Shown here piece by piece: positions 33,080-42,049 of a stretch of 64,000 nt of DNA. The stretch spans positions 42,097 to 106,096 of the forward strand of contig JAAWHG010000005.1 in the NCBI GenBank assembly GCA_022795735.1. The letters are read 5' to 3'. The DNA is from Oscillospiraceae bacterium (GTDB taxonomy: Bacteria > Bacillota > Clostridia > Oscillospirales > Oscillospiraceae). The notes beneath the pieces are model-generated. The model had not been told where the DNA came from. It ran no database searches and worked only from the letters and a program-made list of their open reading frames with translations. A program made the translations under genes and the position numbers. The number at the start of each line of letters is the position of its first letter. The first letter of the stretch is position 1.

Positions 33080-34024
33080 ATGCCAAGAGAATCCAGTAAA
33101 TCAAGCCGCTCTTCAAAAACCAATAAAACCTCACACGTCCTAAGCCTGCTCACAAATGACGGTGAAGCCGTGGAAGAATTTACGTCCGCGCCGGAGGCCG
33201 ATCCCCCAGTACCGGAAGCCGAAAAGCCAGCCCCGGCAACTAAAACCGCCAAACCCGCCTCCCGTTCCAGGAAAAAGAAAACGGTCCAGCCGGAGCCGCC
33301 AGCTCAACCTGAAAAGATAGCCCAGCCGGACGATCAAGCCATCGCCTCTGAGATTCGCAACGCCCTGGAGGACGCGCTAAAGGCGGAGGAGGCGGAAGAA
33401 GCGGGGCTGCCGCAAGCCGCCGAAGCGCCGTCCGCACCCATCCGTGAACAAACCCCGGAACCTGTGCCGGAGTCCACCCCGCAGGCGGAACCGCTGCCCT
33501 TTGACCTACCTTCCTTTGACCCTGAACCGCTTGCGACAGAAACTGGACCATTTGTGCCTGAAATGATGATGCCGGAAGCCGTCCCGCAACCGTCCGGCAC
33601 GGAATTGGAACCCGAAGAATCCGCCAGCCCGCCCGCGGAAGCAATTTTCACGCCCTCCACGCCAGAATCAGTCTTCACACCGCCGTCCGCGCCTGAGCCG
33701 CCGAAAGCCGCTCCAAAGCCGATAACGGAAACAGCAGCCGTTCCGGACGAGGAGCCGTTCTGCTTCAATGTCATGGAAGCGCTGGTGGAGTCCAAGGCTG
33801 AGAAATACATCGACCTGTTCGGCCTCTGCCCCTGCTCGCGCTGCCGGACTGATGTGGTCGCGCTGGCGCTGACCCGGCTGCCCGCTAAATATGTGGTGGC
33901 GACAAGGGCGGACCTAGTTCCCCTTCTCTCGGTCTACGAGGGCAGATACAACGCTGCGGTGGTCTCCCAAGTCATGCGCGCCTGCAATCGGGTCGCCGAC
34001 CAGCCCCGTCACAAAAAGCCATAA
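33080..34024 (+). CDS. ComFB-domain protein with long disordered N-terminus
   Basis: The C-terminal domain (about residues 224-314) is of the ComFB family. It has the helical core FNVMEALVESKAEKYIDL, then the Cys cluster CPCSRC (Cys250, 252, 255) and LTRLPAKYVV. ComFB proteins have recently been reported as cyclic-nucleotide receptors (c-di-GMP, cAMP). The first 220 residues are Pro/Glu/Ala-rich with a Lys patch at about 65-72; no structure is evident. It starts 31 bp after parA and is probably co-transcribed. The pairing suggests that ComFB is the cargo or partner of the ParA ATPase. Confidence 0.83.
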   Translation: MPRESSKSSRSSKTNKTSHVLSLLTNDGEAVEEFTSAPEADPPVPEAEKPAPATKTAKPASRSRKKKTVQPEPPAQPEKIAQPDDQAIASEIRNALEDALKAEEAEEAGLPQAAEAPSAPIREQTPEPVPESTPQAEPLPFDLPSFDPEPLATETGPFVPEMMMPEAVPQPSGTELEPEESASPPAEAIFTPSTPESVFTPPSAPEPPKAAPKPITETAAVPDEEPFCFNVMEALVESKAEKYIDLFGLCPCSRCRTDVVALALTRLPAKYVVATRADLVPLLSVYEGRYNAAVVSQVMRACNRVADQPRHKKP

Positions 34025-34042
34025 CCCGTCATAACTACAACC

Positions 34043-34071
34043 GCACGATTGGCTGGAACAGCCAATCGTGC
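34043..34071. terminator. Bidirectional hairpin terminator between ComFB gene and csrA
   Basis: GCACGATTGGCTG (34043-34055) and CAGCCAATCGTGC (34059-34071) form a perfect 13-bp stem with a GAA loop. Flanking AACC/GGTT could extend it. The convergent genes end at 34024 (plus) and 34076 (minus). T-runs on either side are short, but position and stability support a terminator. Confidence 0.75.
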
Positions 34072-34075
34072 TTGG

Positions 34076-34324
34076 TTATTTGGGCTCTTCCGACTTTTCC
34101 CGCATCTGGTTGAGCATATTCAAAAGCTGCTGTGGCTCGGACTGTTCGTTGGCCGCGTCACGGTTGACATCCACAGCCTTCTTCAGTTCGCTGCGCAGGA
34201 TGGTAATCTCCCGCGGGGCCTCGATGGCCAGGCGGACGCCGCCTTCACTGACATCCATGACCGTAATGCGGATGTTGTCTCCGATCAGCAGCTGCTCACC
34301 GGGCTTGCGTCGAAGGATCAGCAT
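34076..34324 (-). CDS. csrA: Carbon storage regulator CsrA
   Basis: CsrA is a dimeric RNA-binding repressor of translation that binds GGA loops near ribosome-binding sites. In B. subtilis it represses flagellin. The 82-residue product has the canonical MLILRRKPGEQLLIGDNI N-terminus and RLAIEAPREITILR. The C-terminal tail of about 20 residues is Gln/Glu/Lys-rich. ATG start at 34324, overlapping fliW by 7 bp. It is the last gene of the cheA operon and meets the ComFB gene at a terminator. Confidence 0.97.
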   Translation of the reverse strand: MLILRRKPGEQLLIGDNIRITVMDVSEGGVRLAIEAPREITILRSELKKAVDVNRDAANEQSEPQQLLNMLNQMREKSEEPK

Positions 34325-34767
34325 GGCTTCTCCTCCTGTTTCCCAAACTCCTCCAGTTTATGGCGCATCCCATAGCCGCCCTCTTCCAGAATGACCTGGA
34401 CCGCAAGCTGCTTCGCACTGTTAATCACAATGGGGCACTTCAAATTTACCGTGCTCTCGGACACCGGATTGCGGACGACGCAGAGGGTGTACACGCCCAG
34501 AGGATCGCCCTCTTCCATTTGCACAACCGACAGCTCGCCGTCCGGCACGTCGGGGGCATAGTCGCCCGTCAGCGAGAAGGGATCCATCACCACAAAGGCC
34601 AGACTCGGCGTCGCAAGGCTTTGGAGGCTGAAAAGGGTCCCGTTCCCCGAAAAGGGGAGCAGCAGGAAGCGCTGCTCCTCCTCGAAGCCAAACAGCCCCT
34701 TGGGGAAGATGAGCACAGCCTCTTCGTCGTACTCGATCTCGCCGAAGTACTTTGTATTTGTTTTCAA
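34318..34767 (-). CDS. fliW: Flagellar assembly factor FliW (CsrA antagonist)
   Basis: FliW binds CsrA allosterically and flagellin alternately, so free flagellin releases FliW to stop CsrA repression. The 149-residue protein has the family N-terminus (FGEIEYDEEAVLIFPKGLFGFE) and the SLQSLATPSLAFVVMDPF segment. TTG start at 34767, with GGGAG upstream. It overlaps csrA, which follows it, the standard pair order. The target of the pair, flagellin, is not in the window. Confidence 0.96.
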   Translation of the reverse strand: MKTNTKYFGEIEYDEEAVLIFPKGLFGFEEEQRFLLLPFSGNGTLFSLQSLATPSLAFVVMDPFSLTGDYAPDVPDGELSVVQMEEGDPLGVYTLCVVRNPVSESTVNLKCPIVINSAKQLAVQVILEEGGYGMRHKLEEFGKQEEKPC

Positions 34768-34792
34768 TCGGGTTTCTCCCTTCTTGCGTCCG

Positions 34793-35404
34793 TCACGCGC
34801 GGACGTCTACCGGCTCGTAATTGGGGTCGGCGGAGGGCGGGACGTAAATCGGACCGCCTATGTACTTGATGATGACGTCCGGATGTTGAGCCACCGAGAT
34901 TTCGATGTCGCCGGGCGTGAACTTGAACTCGCCCTTGCTGATCTTCCAGTCGAGATTCATCTGCTCCATCTCGTAACGGATCTGGATGTCGCCCTCTTCC
35001 CAGTCGACATCAATGCCGGGGTCGGGGGTAAAATCCAAGGCAAGCTCGGACTGGAGGCGCTTATCCACGTTTTGCTTGGCAATCTGCCCCACCACGTCCT
35101 CGCCGAGCTTGGCGTTGAGGAACAGGTCGCCCTGGCGCGCGTAGGTCGCGGTGGCCTCGTAGGCCGCCTGTCTCCCCTTGCTGGCACTTTCTTTGACGCT
35201 ACGCATCGTAGTCGGATTGATGGAATTGCGCGCCTCGAAGCTGTCCAGCCGAAGCCGGATTGGACGGCTCTTGATATCCAGTCCGCCACCATCGCTACGG
35301 CTGACTTCCATTTCTGCCGTACCGCGGCTGTACTCTAATGTGGCGTTTCTGGTCTTCATTTGGATCTCAATGGGTACAGTCTTAATTTCAATAAGCGGAT
35401 ACAT
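34793..35404 (-). CDS. DUF6470 (YviE-like) protein next to flgL
   Basis: Matches the DUF6470 family (YviE in B. subtilis), always found between flgL and fliW. It has an N-terminal MYPLIEIKTVPIEIQ motif and a regular alternating-residue pattern. No enzymatic motifs are visible and its role is unknown; possibly a chaperone or assembly factor for the filament. The 203-residue form starts at ATG 35404 after AAGGAG. The frame upstream of that ATG lacks the family pattern. Confidence 0.83.
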   Translation of the reverse strand: MYPLIEIKTVPIEIQMKTRNATLEYSRGTAEMEVSRSDGGGLDIKSRPIRLRLDSFEARNSINPTTMRSVKESASKGRQAAYEATATYARQGDLFLNAKLGEDVVGQIAKQNVDKRLQSELALDFTPDPGIDVDWEEGDIQIRYEMEQMNLDWKISKGEFKFTPGDIEISVAQHPDVIIKYIGGPIYVPPSADPNYEPVDVRA

Positions 35405-35453
35405 GCTGATACAACTCCTTTTTCCCGCTATAGTCGACACCCGGATACCGGAC

Positions 35454-36623
35454 CTAGTTCATATAGTCCAGCAGAGACTGAGACAATACCTGATTGCCAA
35501 TCTTCAGCGAGGCCTGGTAGCAGTAGTTTGCCCAAAGCATCTCGGAAATGGCGTCCGCCGGGTCGATGCCCTCTATGCCCTCGCGCTGCTCGTTGAGAAG
35601 ATCGCTCCGCTTTTTGAGCTGTATCTCGGTCTTCTCCAGGAAAGCGGTATCCGCCGTCAATTCAACATGCTTCTCCGATACGTCGCCAATCTTGGCGTGG
35701 ATTTTGTCGAACAGGACCTCAAGCCGTTTTCTGTCGCCGTTCACCGGGTCCGTATTTTCAAACGCACCGGAATCCGCATCGCACCGGCTGAGGATTTCTC
35801 CCGCCTCTTTCATCAGCATGACGATGTTGTTAGAGTCGCCGTCCTCGTCCAAGCCAAAGCCCAGATAATTGATTCCACAGAGGGAGCTGTCATAGCCGGT
35901 AGAGGTGATGAACTCTCCATTCTCGTCTTCCTGCATTCCCATGCCGATATCCACGTAAATCTTCTCTTTGCTGTATTTCTCCAACTTGCCGTAGTCAGAG
36001 TTTGCGTACTCTTCCAGATATGCTTTATAGGCATCCTGGTCATACTCCCCACTGCCGTCATTTTTCGGGAAATCTTCCAGCGTCTTGACCTCCATCTGCT
36101 TAGAGTTGACGTCTATCCCGCGGAAACACAGCTTATCTCCTTGCCAGGTAAAGGGAGCGTTCAGCCCGTCCGTACCCGCAAAAACGTAGTTATCTCCATA
36201 TTTGGTGTTCATATTGGACACCAGCGCCTCCACCTGGGACAGAATGCTCTTCCCCAGCGCCTTGCGGCCTCCGGCGTTGGGATCGTTCAGGGCTTCCTCT
36301 ATATCCGGGAAGCCATTGAGACCCGGCTGGTCGTCGGTTCCGTCGCAGATGGCGTCCAGCGCAATCCAGGCGGTCTGATTGAAGTTTTTCAACATCTGAA
36401 CATTGCCGATCTGATCCTGTGTCCGCCATATACTCCGGCGAAGCTGCCACGCCTTGCTGGCCCCAAGCGGGTTTTCCGCATAGGAGGTGAACTGCCGGTG
36501 GGTCTGCATCTTAATCATGGCGCTGTTAAGCTTGTTTCGTGAACCGAGCAAATTGGAACGGTAGGTCCGCATCGTGCCGTTGGTTGTGATGCGGAAATAA
36601 GATGATACCGATTGATCTAACAT
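35454..36623 (-). CDS. flgL: Hook-filament junction protein FlgL
   Basis: FlgL (HAP3) joins the hook to the filament, immediately proximal to flagellin. The 389-residue product has the flagellin-type N-terminal coiled region (FRITTNGTMRTYRSNLLGS) and the C-terminal coil (EGIEGIDPADAISEMLWAN). The middle is the variable surface domain. ATG start at 36623, 15 bp after flgK. Confidence 0.94.
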   Translation of the reverse strand: MLDQSVSSYFRITTNGTMRTYRSNLLGSRNKLNSAMIKMQTHRQFTSYAENPLGASKAWQLRRSIWRTQDQIGNVQMLKNFNQTAWIALDAICDGTDDQPGLNGFPDIEEALNDPNAGGRKALGKSILSQVEALVSNMNTKYGDNYVFAGTDGLNAPFTWQGDKLCFRGIDVNSKQMEVKTLEDFPKNDGSGEYDQDAYKAYLEEYANSDYGKLEKYSKEKIYVDIGMGMQEDENGEFITSTGYDSSLCGINYLGFGLDEDGDSNNIVMLMKEAGEILSRCDADSGAFENTDPVNGDRKRLEVLFDKIHAKIGDVSEKHVELTADTAFLEKTEIQLKKRSDLLNEQREGIEGIDPADAISEMLWANYCYQASLKIGNQVLSQSLLDYMN

Positions 36624-36637
36624 AGTCCTTGCCTCCC

Positions 36638-38773
36638 TTATACGGCGGTGCCGTTGATGAGCTTATCCAGCATCTGGTCCACCGTTGTCATCAAACGGCA
36701 GGCAGCCGAGTACGATTTCTGGAACTGCATCATATTGGCCGCTTCATCATTGAGATCAACACCCGAAACCGACTCCCGTTTGACATAGAGGTCGTCTTGC
36801 AACTGCATATAGTTTTGCAGCATGAGCTCGGTTGTATGCGTATCCGAACCAAGGATTCCCGCAATGTGGTTGCTCAGCATCTCCTGGAAAGTGCCTTTGA
36901 AATACGGGTCTATGCCATCCCGGTCTGTGCCGCTCCGAAATTCATGTTTCTCCTCAAGCAGGATGAGCATATGCTTGAGATTATCGTTATCCGTGCTGCC
37001 TGGATTCGGGTCTTTTTTATGGACAATTTTCGTCTGCCCATATTTCCAACTCTGCGCAACGGAAATGTTGGCCGCAGAAATATTCGATGTATCGTCGCCG
37101 TTGCTATCGTTGCTGAACAGCGCGCCGCCCTTGTACCAGTCCCGGTAGCCCTCCAGCATGACACGGTCTTTCTCGTCAACCACATTGCCTTCCGCATCGG
37201 TGTAGATTAAGCCGCCGTCCGGGCCGGTCAACGGCTCGCCATCCGCGCCTTTTTTGACATAATAGAGGTCCTTATCGGGAATTACATTGGCCTCGTTCAT
37301 AATCTGGGCAAAGGTAGAAGCCAGCGTATCCAGCGCTTTCTGGTAGAAGGGAATGCCATGCTTGGTACCAGCCTGGCCATCGTACTCCAAATTGGACTCC
37401 ATGGCGTACTCGCCCTCTTCCGTCAACATCTCACGGTCAGCCTGGAGGCTTCCGGACAGGGCGTCGTCGGGAATCTGCACCGGGTACATCGGAGGTGAAT
37501 AGCGGTAAATCACCCAGTCATAGCACTGACCGGGAGCCAAGCCACCGTCAGGCGTTACAACCTGGATATCAACCCCCTCAAGACCTTCAATCTCAAGATT
37601 AGCCCCCGTGAACTCGACCATATTGTCCCCGTACATCTCGGTACCATTTGCAATTTCGCCATGGTTCTTTACCGGCACCGCCTGGAGAATATACTTTTGG
37701 TTGCGCAGTTCCCCATTCAAGTAGGTCTGATTCTGAAAGAGGCCCTTATAACTGTCAAGATTCGCCTCAAGGAAGTTTTTCATATCCCCGAGCGTTTCAA
37801 TCAAATCGGCGCTGCCATGGGCATCCGCCGGAATGGAACCCACGACACACTCATTGGCCTCGTTGCGCAGCACCTCGCCCTTTAAATTGACCAGCGGGGC
37901 AAGCCGGATCGGCATCGGGTAGCCTCCCTCCTCCACCGGCTTCGCCAAGTCGTCTTTCTCAAATTTGCTGGCGTACACGCCCTTAATCAAGTAGGCGCCC
38001 GTTTCAGGCTGGCGGATGTTCAGCCGCTCCACCATCAGGCCGTCGCCCACGTCTTCTTCGTCGTAAGTAACCTCGATTTTGACATATCCGGACAGCTCGT
38101 CAATCAGCATGTTACGCCGGTCCTTGAGCTCCAGCGCATCACCGCCGTGAATTTGGCTCTTACGGATGGACGCGGTCAAATCTTGTATCTGAGTCAAAAG
38201 AGAATTGACTGCGGGAATGGTTTTCTCATAGAAATCCTTTTCCTTTTCTGCCCGCAGTTCTTCAAGGGCCTTCGCCTTTTCGTTGAACAACTTGCACAGC
38301 GCCTCCGCCGATTGACGCACCAAGGTGTCGTTTAAATCCTTACCCGCGCCATCGGTTCCGGCCAGCTTGTTCATCTGGCTGATTAGGTCGCTAAACCGGG
38401 CTTCCAAGACGCCCTCGTCATCACTTCCCATGGCTACCTCATCCAGAATCGCGGAAAGCCGGTCCAGGTAACCCAACTTTGTATCCGCCGACTGAACATT
38501 GGTCGTCTCGTTGCGGTAACGAATGTCCAGATAGGGGTCGCGGAGCTGGGAGACTTTTGAAATAATCGCGCCCTGCCCAATCCGCTGGTCCATCATGGAA
38601 ACATAACGGTCCGAACCGCCCAGATACAGACTGGAGGCGTTCGCCTTCTGGCGGGTATAGCCCACCGTGTTGATATTCGCAATATTGTTGCCGGTGACGT
38701 CTATCGCCCTGGACGAGACGTAGATGCCAAGCCTCGCCATGTTGAACGCGCCAAAGGTTGTTACACTACTCAT
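36638..38773 (-). CDS. flgK: Hook-filament junction protein FlgK
   Basis: FlgK (HAP1) is the first junction protein on top of the hook. The 711-residue protein has the FlgK N-terminus (MARLGIYVSSRAIDVTGNNIANINT) and the ending QKSYSAACRLMTTVDQMLDKLI, the hallmark coil. The large middle is variable. ATG start at 38773. Upstream flgN ends 14 bp earlier; FlgN is the export chaperone for FlgK and FlgL. Confidence 0.95.
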   Translation of the reverse strand: MSSVTTFGAFNMARLGIYVSSRAIDVTGNNIANINTVGYTRQKANASSLYLGGSDRYVSMMDQRIGQGAIISKVSQLRDPYLDIRYRNETTNVQSADTKLGYLDRLSAILDEVAMGSDDEGVLEARFSDLISQMNKLAGTDGAGKDLNDTLVRQSAEALCKLFNEKAKALEELRAEKEKDFYEKTIPAVNSLLTQIQDLTASIRKSQIHGGDALELKDRRNMLIDELSGYVKIEVTYDEEDVGDGLMVERLNIRQPETGAYLIKGVYASKFEKDDLAKPVEEGGYPMPIRLAPLVNLKGEVLRNEANECVVGSIPADAHGSADLIETLGDMKNFLEANLDSYKGLFQNQTYLNGELRNQKYILQAVPVKNHGEIANGTEMYGDNMVEFTGANLEIEGLEGVDIQVVTPDGGLAPGQCYDWVIYRYSPPMYPVQIPDDALSGSLQADREMLTEEGEYAMESNLEYDGQAGTKHGIPFYQKALDTLASTFAQIMNEANVIPDKDLYYVKKGADGEPLTGPDGGLIYTDAEGNVVDEKDRVMLEGYRDWYKGGALFSNDSNGDDTSNISAANISVAQSWKYGQTKIVHKKDPNPGSTDNDNLKHMLILLEEKHEFRSGTDRDGIDPYFKGTFQEMLSNHIAGILGSDTHTTELMLQNYMQLQDDLYVKRESVSGVDLNDEAANMMQFQKSYSAACRLMTTVDQMLDKLINGTAV

Positions 38774-38787
38774 AGAATCGTCTCCTC

Positions 38788-39222
38788 CTAGGCCCGGATA
38801 TCCGCAAACGTCCGCTCGGGCGGATCTCCGGTTGTTTCGGTCAACATTTTCTCAATCTCATGGAGATTGCACTCCAAGGTATTTCTTGCCACGTCGGCCG
38901 CGCTGGTATAAACGTTATATTTTGAGCGCAGCTGTGCTGAAACCTCCCTCGCCCGGGCGCGAAGCTCCTCCGGACAACGGGCCGAAAGTCCGCTCAGCGG
39001 AACCCCTTCCAGGCCCAATTCGGTCAGCATTTTCTCGCGCTTGGCTTCCATTCCGCGCAAGGACAGGCTTATCACCTGCTCTTGCTTCATGCAGTCGTTG
39101 ACCGCCGCCAAATCGTCGTTGCGGACGGCCAGCGACTTCTGCCGGGCCAGCTCGGTCAGTTGTTCGAGGGTGTGGCCCAATCTGCCGAGAAAATCAAAAT
39201 AGGTTTCGAAGGTTGTTTCCAT
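38788..39222 (-). CDS. flgN: Flagellar export chaperone FlgN
   Basis: FlgN is the cytoplasmic chaperone of FlgK and FlgL. The 144-residue product is a charged, mostly helical protein with a long N-terminal coiled coil and the recurrent Leu-Glu pattern of the family. Sequence identity is low across the family, so the call relies on length, coiled-coil character and its invariant place between flgM and flgK. ATG start at 39222, with a 1-bp gap from the flgM stop at 39224. Confidence 0.85.
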   Translation of the reverse strand: METTFETYFDFLGRLGHTLEQLTELARQKSLAVRNDDLAAVNDCMKQEQVISLSLRGMEAKREKMLTELGLEGVPLSGLSARCPEELRARAREVSAQLRSKYNVYTSAADVARNTLECNLHEIEKMLTETTGDPPERTFADIRA

Positions 39223-39223
39223 A

Positions 39224-39541
39224 TCAGGCGTTCACCCCCATTGACAGTATTTTCCGCGCAATTTCCCTCGCGTCGATCTGATAGGTTCCGGACTGAATCT
39301 GCTCGCGCAGCACCGGGACCCGGTCAGCCGCCGCGGCCGAGGCGGCGCGGACGTCAAGCGAAACGGCCTCGCGCAGACGGGTGGCTGCGGGATTCTCCCC
39401 GGCCCGCTTTGCGGTGGAGATCAGGACAGTGTCAAATCTGCTCGCCGCCGGCTTGGACGCGTCCGAGGCGGCGGATTTAGCCCGCTGGTCAACCCTGGCT
39501 GTGCTCATTCTGGGGGACAAATACGTCTCGTTGATTTTCAT
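39224..39541 (-). CDS. flgM: Anti-sigma-28 factor FlgM
   Basis: FlgM inhibits sigma-28 until it is secreted through the completed hook. The 105-residue product has an unstructured N-terminal half and the C-terminal helices with QIQSGTYQIDAREIARKIL, the sigma-binding signature. It confirms that a sigma-28 operates in this organism. ATG start at 39541, with GGGAAGGA upstream. Within the cheA-csrA operon, it links timing of chemotaxis and late flagellar genes to hook completion. Confidence 0.92.
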   Translation of the reverse strand: MKINETYLSPRMSTARVDQRAKSAASDASKPAASRFDTVLISTAKRAGENPAATRLREAVSLDVRAASAAAADRVPVLREQIQSGTYQIDAREIARKILSMGVNA

Positions 39542-39628
39542 GTGGGATCATTCCTTCCCTAAATCTGTCTTCCATGTGGTTCCCATACTTCGTTCTCGTT
39601 CTTCGCCAGAGTCCGACCTTGGGGCGGC

Positions 39629-40654
39629 TTAAGCGTTCATCTTCAAATGCCGCAGGAGTACGCTCGCTATATTTTCACAGGACGCCTGAATCGTGACGGC
39701 GCCCAGCTCGTAGGCCACACAGGGCATTCCGTAGACCACGCAGGATTCTTTGTCCTGTCCGATGGTGTAGGCGCCCTTTTGACGCATTTCCAGCAAACCC
39801 GACGCGCCGTCGCGGCCCATGCCGGTCATGATGATCCCCACCGTCTGGCACTTGACGTTGGCCGCGATGGAGGAGAACATCACATCCACCGACGGGCGGT
39901 GTCCGCTGACCCGTTCGCCCGGCGTGCAGGTCACCCGGTAGCCTCCCAGCGGAGAGCGCACGACGCGGCACTGCAAATCAGCCGGAGCCACCAACGCCAA
40001 GCCCCTGTGAATCTCGTCACCATCCTTGGCCTCCCGAACCTCCATCTTGCAGATCCGGTTGAGGCGCTCGGCGTACATTTGGGTAAAGCCGGGGGGCATA
40101 TGCTGGACGATGACCATTCCTGGAATATCCTCGGGCAGGCGCTTCATAACCTCCAGCGTTGCCTCGGTGCCGCCGGTGGAAGCGCCCAGCCCTATGATCG
40201 TCCGTCCGGTCGCGGACTCGCCCAGCGCCACCGACGGAACCGCCTGCACCGGGGACGGGCACCGCACCTTGGCCGAGGCGGCGATTCGAATTTTTTGGTA
40301 GAGCGTACCGATGAACTTTTCGGTGCTCTGCACGCCGTCCGGTTTCCGGACAAAGTCCACCGCCCCAGCGTGCAGCGCGTCGAAGACGCCGATATTCAAC
40401 GCCGACACCACCACAACCGGCAGCGGGTTCTCCGGCAGCAATTGCCGCAGGAAATCCAAGCCGTTCATGCCGGGCATCTGCACGTCGCAGGTCATGACGT
40501 CAGGCTTGAGGTGCTTGAGCTTGTTTTTCGCGTCCAGCGCGTTGATGGCGTAACCCACCACCTCGACGCCGTGGAAACGACTCAGACCGTCAATAATAAC
40601 TTTTCGGGCCACATTTGAGTCGTCTACCACAAAAACGCGTATTTTTTTATCCAT
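39629..40654 (-). CDS. cheB: Chemotaxis methylesterase CheB
   Basis: CheB demethylates and deamidates chemoreceptors, activated by phosphorylation. The 341-residue protein has a receiver domain with Asp11-Asp12 and phosphorylation site Asp57 (TCDVQMPGMNG). The catalytic domain has Ser (GASTGG), His (VQHMPPGF) and Asp (MTGMGRDG). The length is typical. ATG start at 40654, 9 bp after cheR. Confidence 0.96.
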   Translation of the reverse strand: MDKKIRVFVVDDSNVARKVIIDGLSRFHGVEVVGYAINALDAKNKLKHLKPDVMTCDVQMPGMNGLDFLRQLLPENPLPVVVVSALNIGVFDALHAGAVDFVRKPDGVQSTEKFIGTLYQKIRIAASAKVRCPSPVQAVPSVALGESATGRTIIGLGASTGGTEATLEVMKRLPEDIPGMVIVQHMPPGFTQMYAERLNRICKMEVREAKDGDEIHRGLALVAPADLQCRVVRSPLGGYRVTCTPGERVSGHRPSVDVMFSSIAANVKCQTVGIIMTGMGRDGASGLLEMRQKGAYTIGQDKESCVVYGMPCVAYELGAVTIQASCENIASVLLRHLKMNA

Positions 40655-40663
40655 AAATCGCGT

Positions 40664-41500
40664 TCACCTTTTTTGGAATATAGAGGTTGCCACCCGTTGG
40701 TAGCGCGTGTTGGGCGGGAGATTTTCGGAGAGGCTGATAATTAAGTAGCCTCCCGGGACCGTCGCGTCGTAAAAACGGTTAATCAACGCCGTCTTGGTGG
40801 GGTTGTCAAAGTAGATCATCACATTCCTGCAAAAGATCACGTCAAACTGACGGCGGAACCGAATTGGCTCCATCAGGTTGAATTGCCGAAAAATCACGTT
40901 ATTTTTAACTTTAGGCGCAACCTCATAGTGGCCGTTGGCCTGGGGGACGAAATAGCTCTGCTTCCACCGGGGGGGCAGGGTTTCGGGCAACTCATACACG
41001 CCCTTCTGCGCCTTGGCCAGCGCATCCATCGAGAGGTCGGTGGCCAGCAGTCTCGTATCCCACGTTGACGCCTGGGACCCCAGATAATCAAATAAATACA
41101 TTGTGATGTTATACGGCTCTTCGCCTGAGGAACAGCCCGCACTCCAGATTGCCATGGATTTGTCCCGTTGATGGCGCTGGGTCACCTGGGGCAGGATGGT
41201 CTTGGTGAAGTAGTCAAAGGAGCCGGTCTCCCGCATGAAATAGGTGTAGTTGGTGGTCAGCTTATTCATCAACTGGTTGATGTCCTCGTTGGTGCTGCTC
41301 TTGAGCATATATTCCACATATTCATGGAAGTTTCGGAAGCCCTTGCTCCGGACGGTTCCGCCAAGCCGGCTGGTAATCAGCTGCTTCTTTTGCCGCAGGT
41401 CCACACCGTATTTATTCTGTACAAACTGCACCAGACGGGTAAAATCTGCGTCGGTGATTGTCAACGCTTCGGGGATTTCTATTTTTGTTTCGTCCGCCAT
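40664..41500 (-). CDS. cheR: Chemotaxis methyltransferase CheR
   Basis: CheR methylates receptor glutamates with S-adenosylmethionine. The 278-residue protein has a CheR N-terminal helical domain and a SAM-binding domain with IWSAGCSSGEEPYN, followed by FDVIFCRNVMIYF, the family signatures. ATG start at 41500. It lies between cheW and cheB in the same operon. Confidence 0.96.
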   Translation of the reverse strand: MADETKIEIPEALTITDADFTRLVQFVQNKYGVDLRQKKQLITSRLGGTVRSKGFRNFHEYVEYMLKSSTNEDINQLMNKLTTNYTYFMRETGSFDYFTKTILPQVTQRHQRDKSMAIWSAGCSSGEEPYNITMYLFDYLGSQASTWDTRLLATDLSMDALAKAQKGVYELPETLPPRWKQSYFVPQANGHYEVAPKVKNNVIFRQFNLMEPIRFRRQFDVIFCRNVMIYFDNPTKTALINRFYDATVPGGYLIISLSENLPPNTRYQRVATSIFQKR

Positions 41501-41536
41501 ATGCGTTTTCCTCCTCTGCGTTTCCCTTTTAACAAT

Positions 41537-42025
41537 TTAGTGCAGTAGCTGTGAGCAGTCCAGCACCATCATGGTCGTTCCGGCCTGGTTGGGGACGGTG
41601 CACATTCCGCTGACCATCCGCTGCTCCCGCTGCTGCGGCGGCACCGGCAGGATGGACGACCTGTTGATGGCAACCATCTGGTCCACCGTATCCACCAGAA
41701 TGCCGATCTTGGTTTCCTCAATGTCCAAAATGATGGCGCAGCAGTCCTCGCCGGGCATCCGGCCCAGAAGAACCCGCAGGTCCACAATTGGGACGATCTG
41801 TCCGCGCAGGTTGATGACGCCGCTGACGTGGGTGGGCACCAGGGGGACATAGGTCACTGCGATCTCGGTCAAAATCTCATCCACGTCGTCCGCGTTGACG
41901 CCATAAAAGATGTCGTCGGAGCGGAAGATCAGGTAATTATCGGTTTCGTTTTCATATACATTATCGGACAGGGCGCTTTGAATGTCGTCCATATCCAGAC
42001 TATAGTTCATCATTTCATCAGCCAT
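41537..42025 (-). CDS. cheW: Chemotaxis coupling protein CheW
   Basis: CheW links receptors to CheA. The 162-residue product has the two SH3-like CheW halves; conserved stretches include INLRGQIVPIVDLRVLLG and the region around ILVDTVDQMVAI. The N-terminus has about 20 extra acidic residues. ATG start at 42025, 25 bp after cheA. Confidence 0.95.
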   Translation of the reverse strand: MADEMMNYSLDMDDIQSALSDNVYENETDNYLIFRSDDIFYGVNADDVDEILTEIAVTYVPLVPTHVSGVINLRGQIVPIVDLRVLLGRMPGEDCCAIILDIEETKIGILVDTVDQMVAINRSSILPVPPQQREQRMVSGMCTVPNQAGTTMMVLDCSQLLH

Positions 42026-42049
42026 GGTTCACACTTCCTTCCTCTCGTC

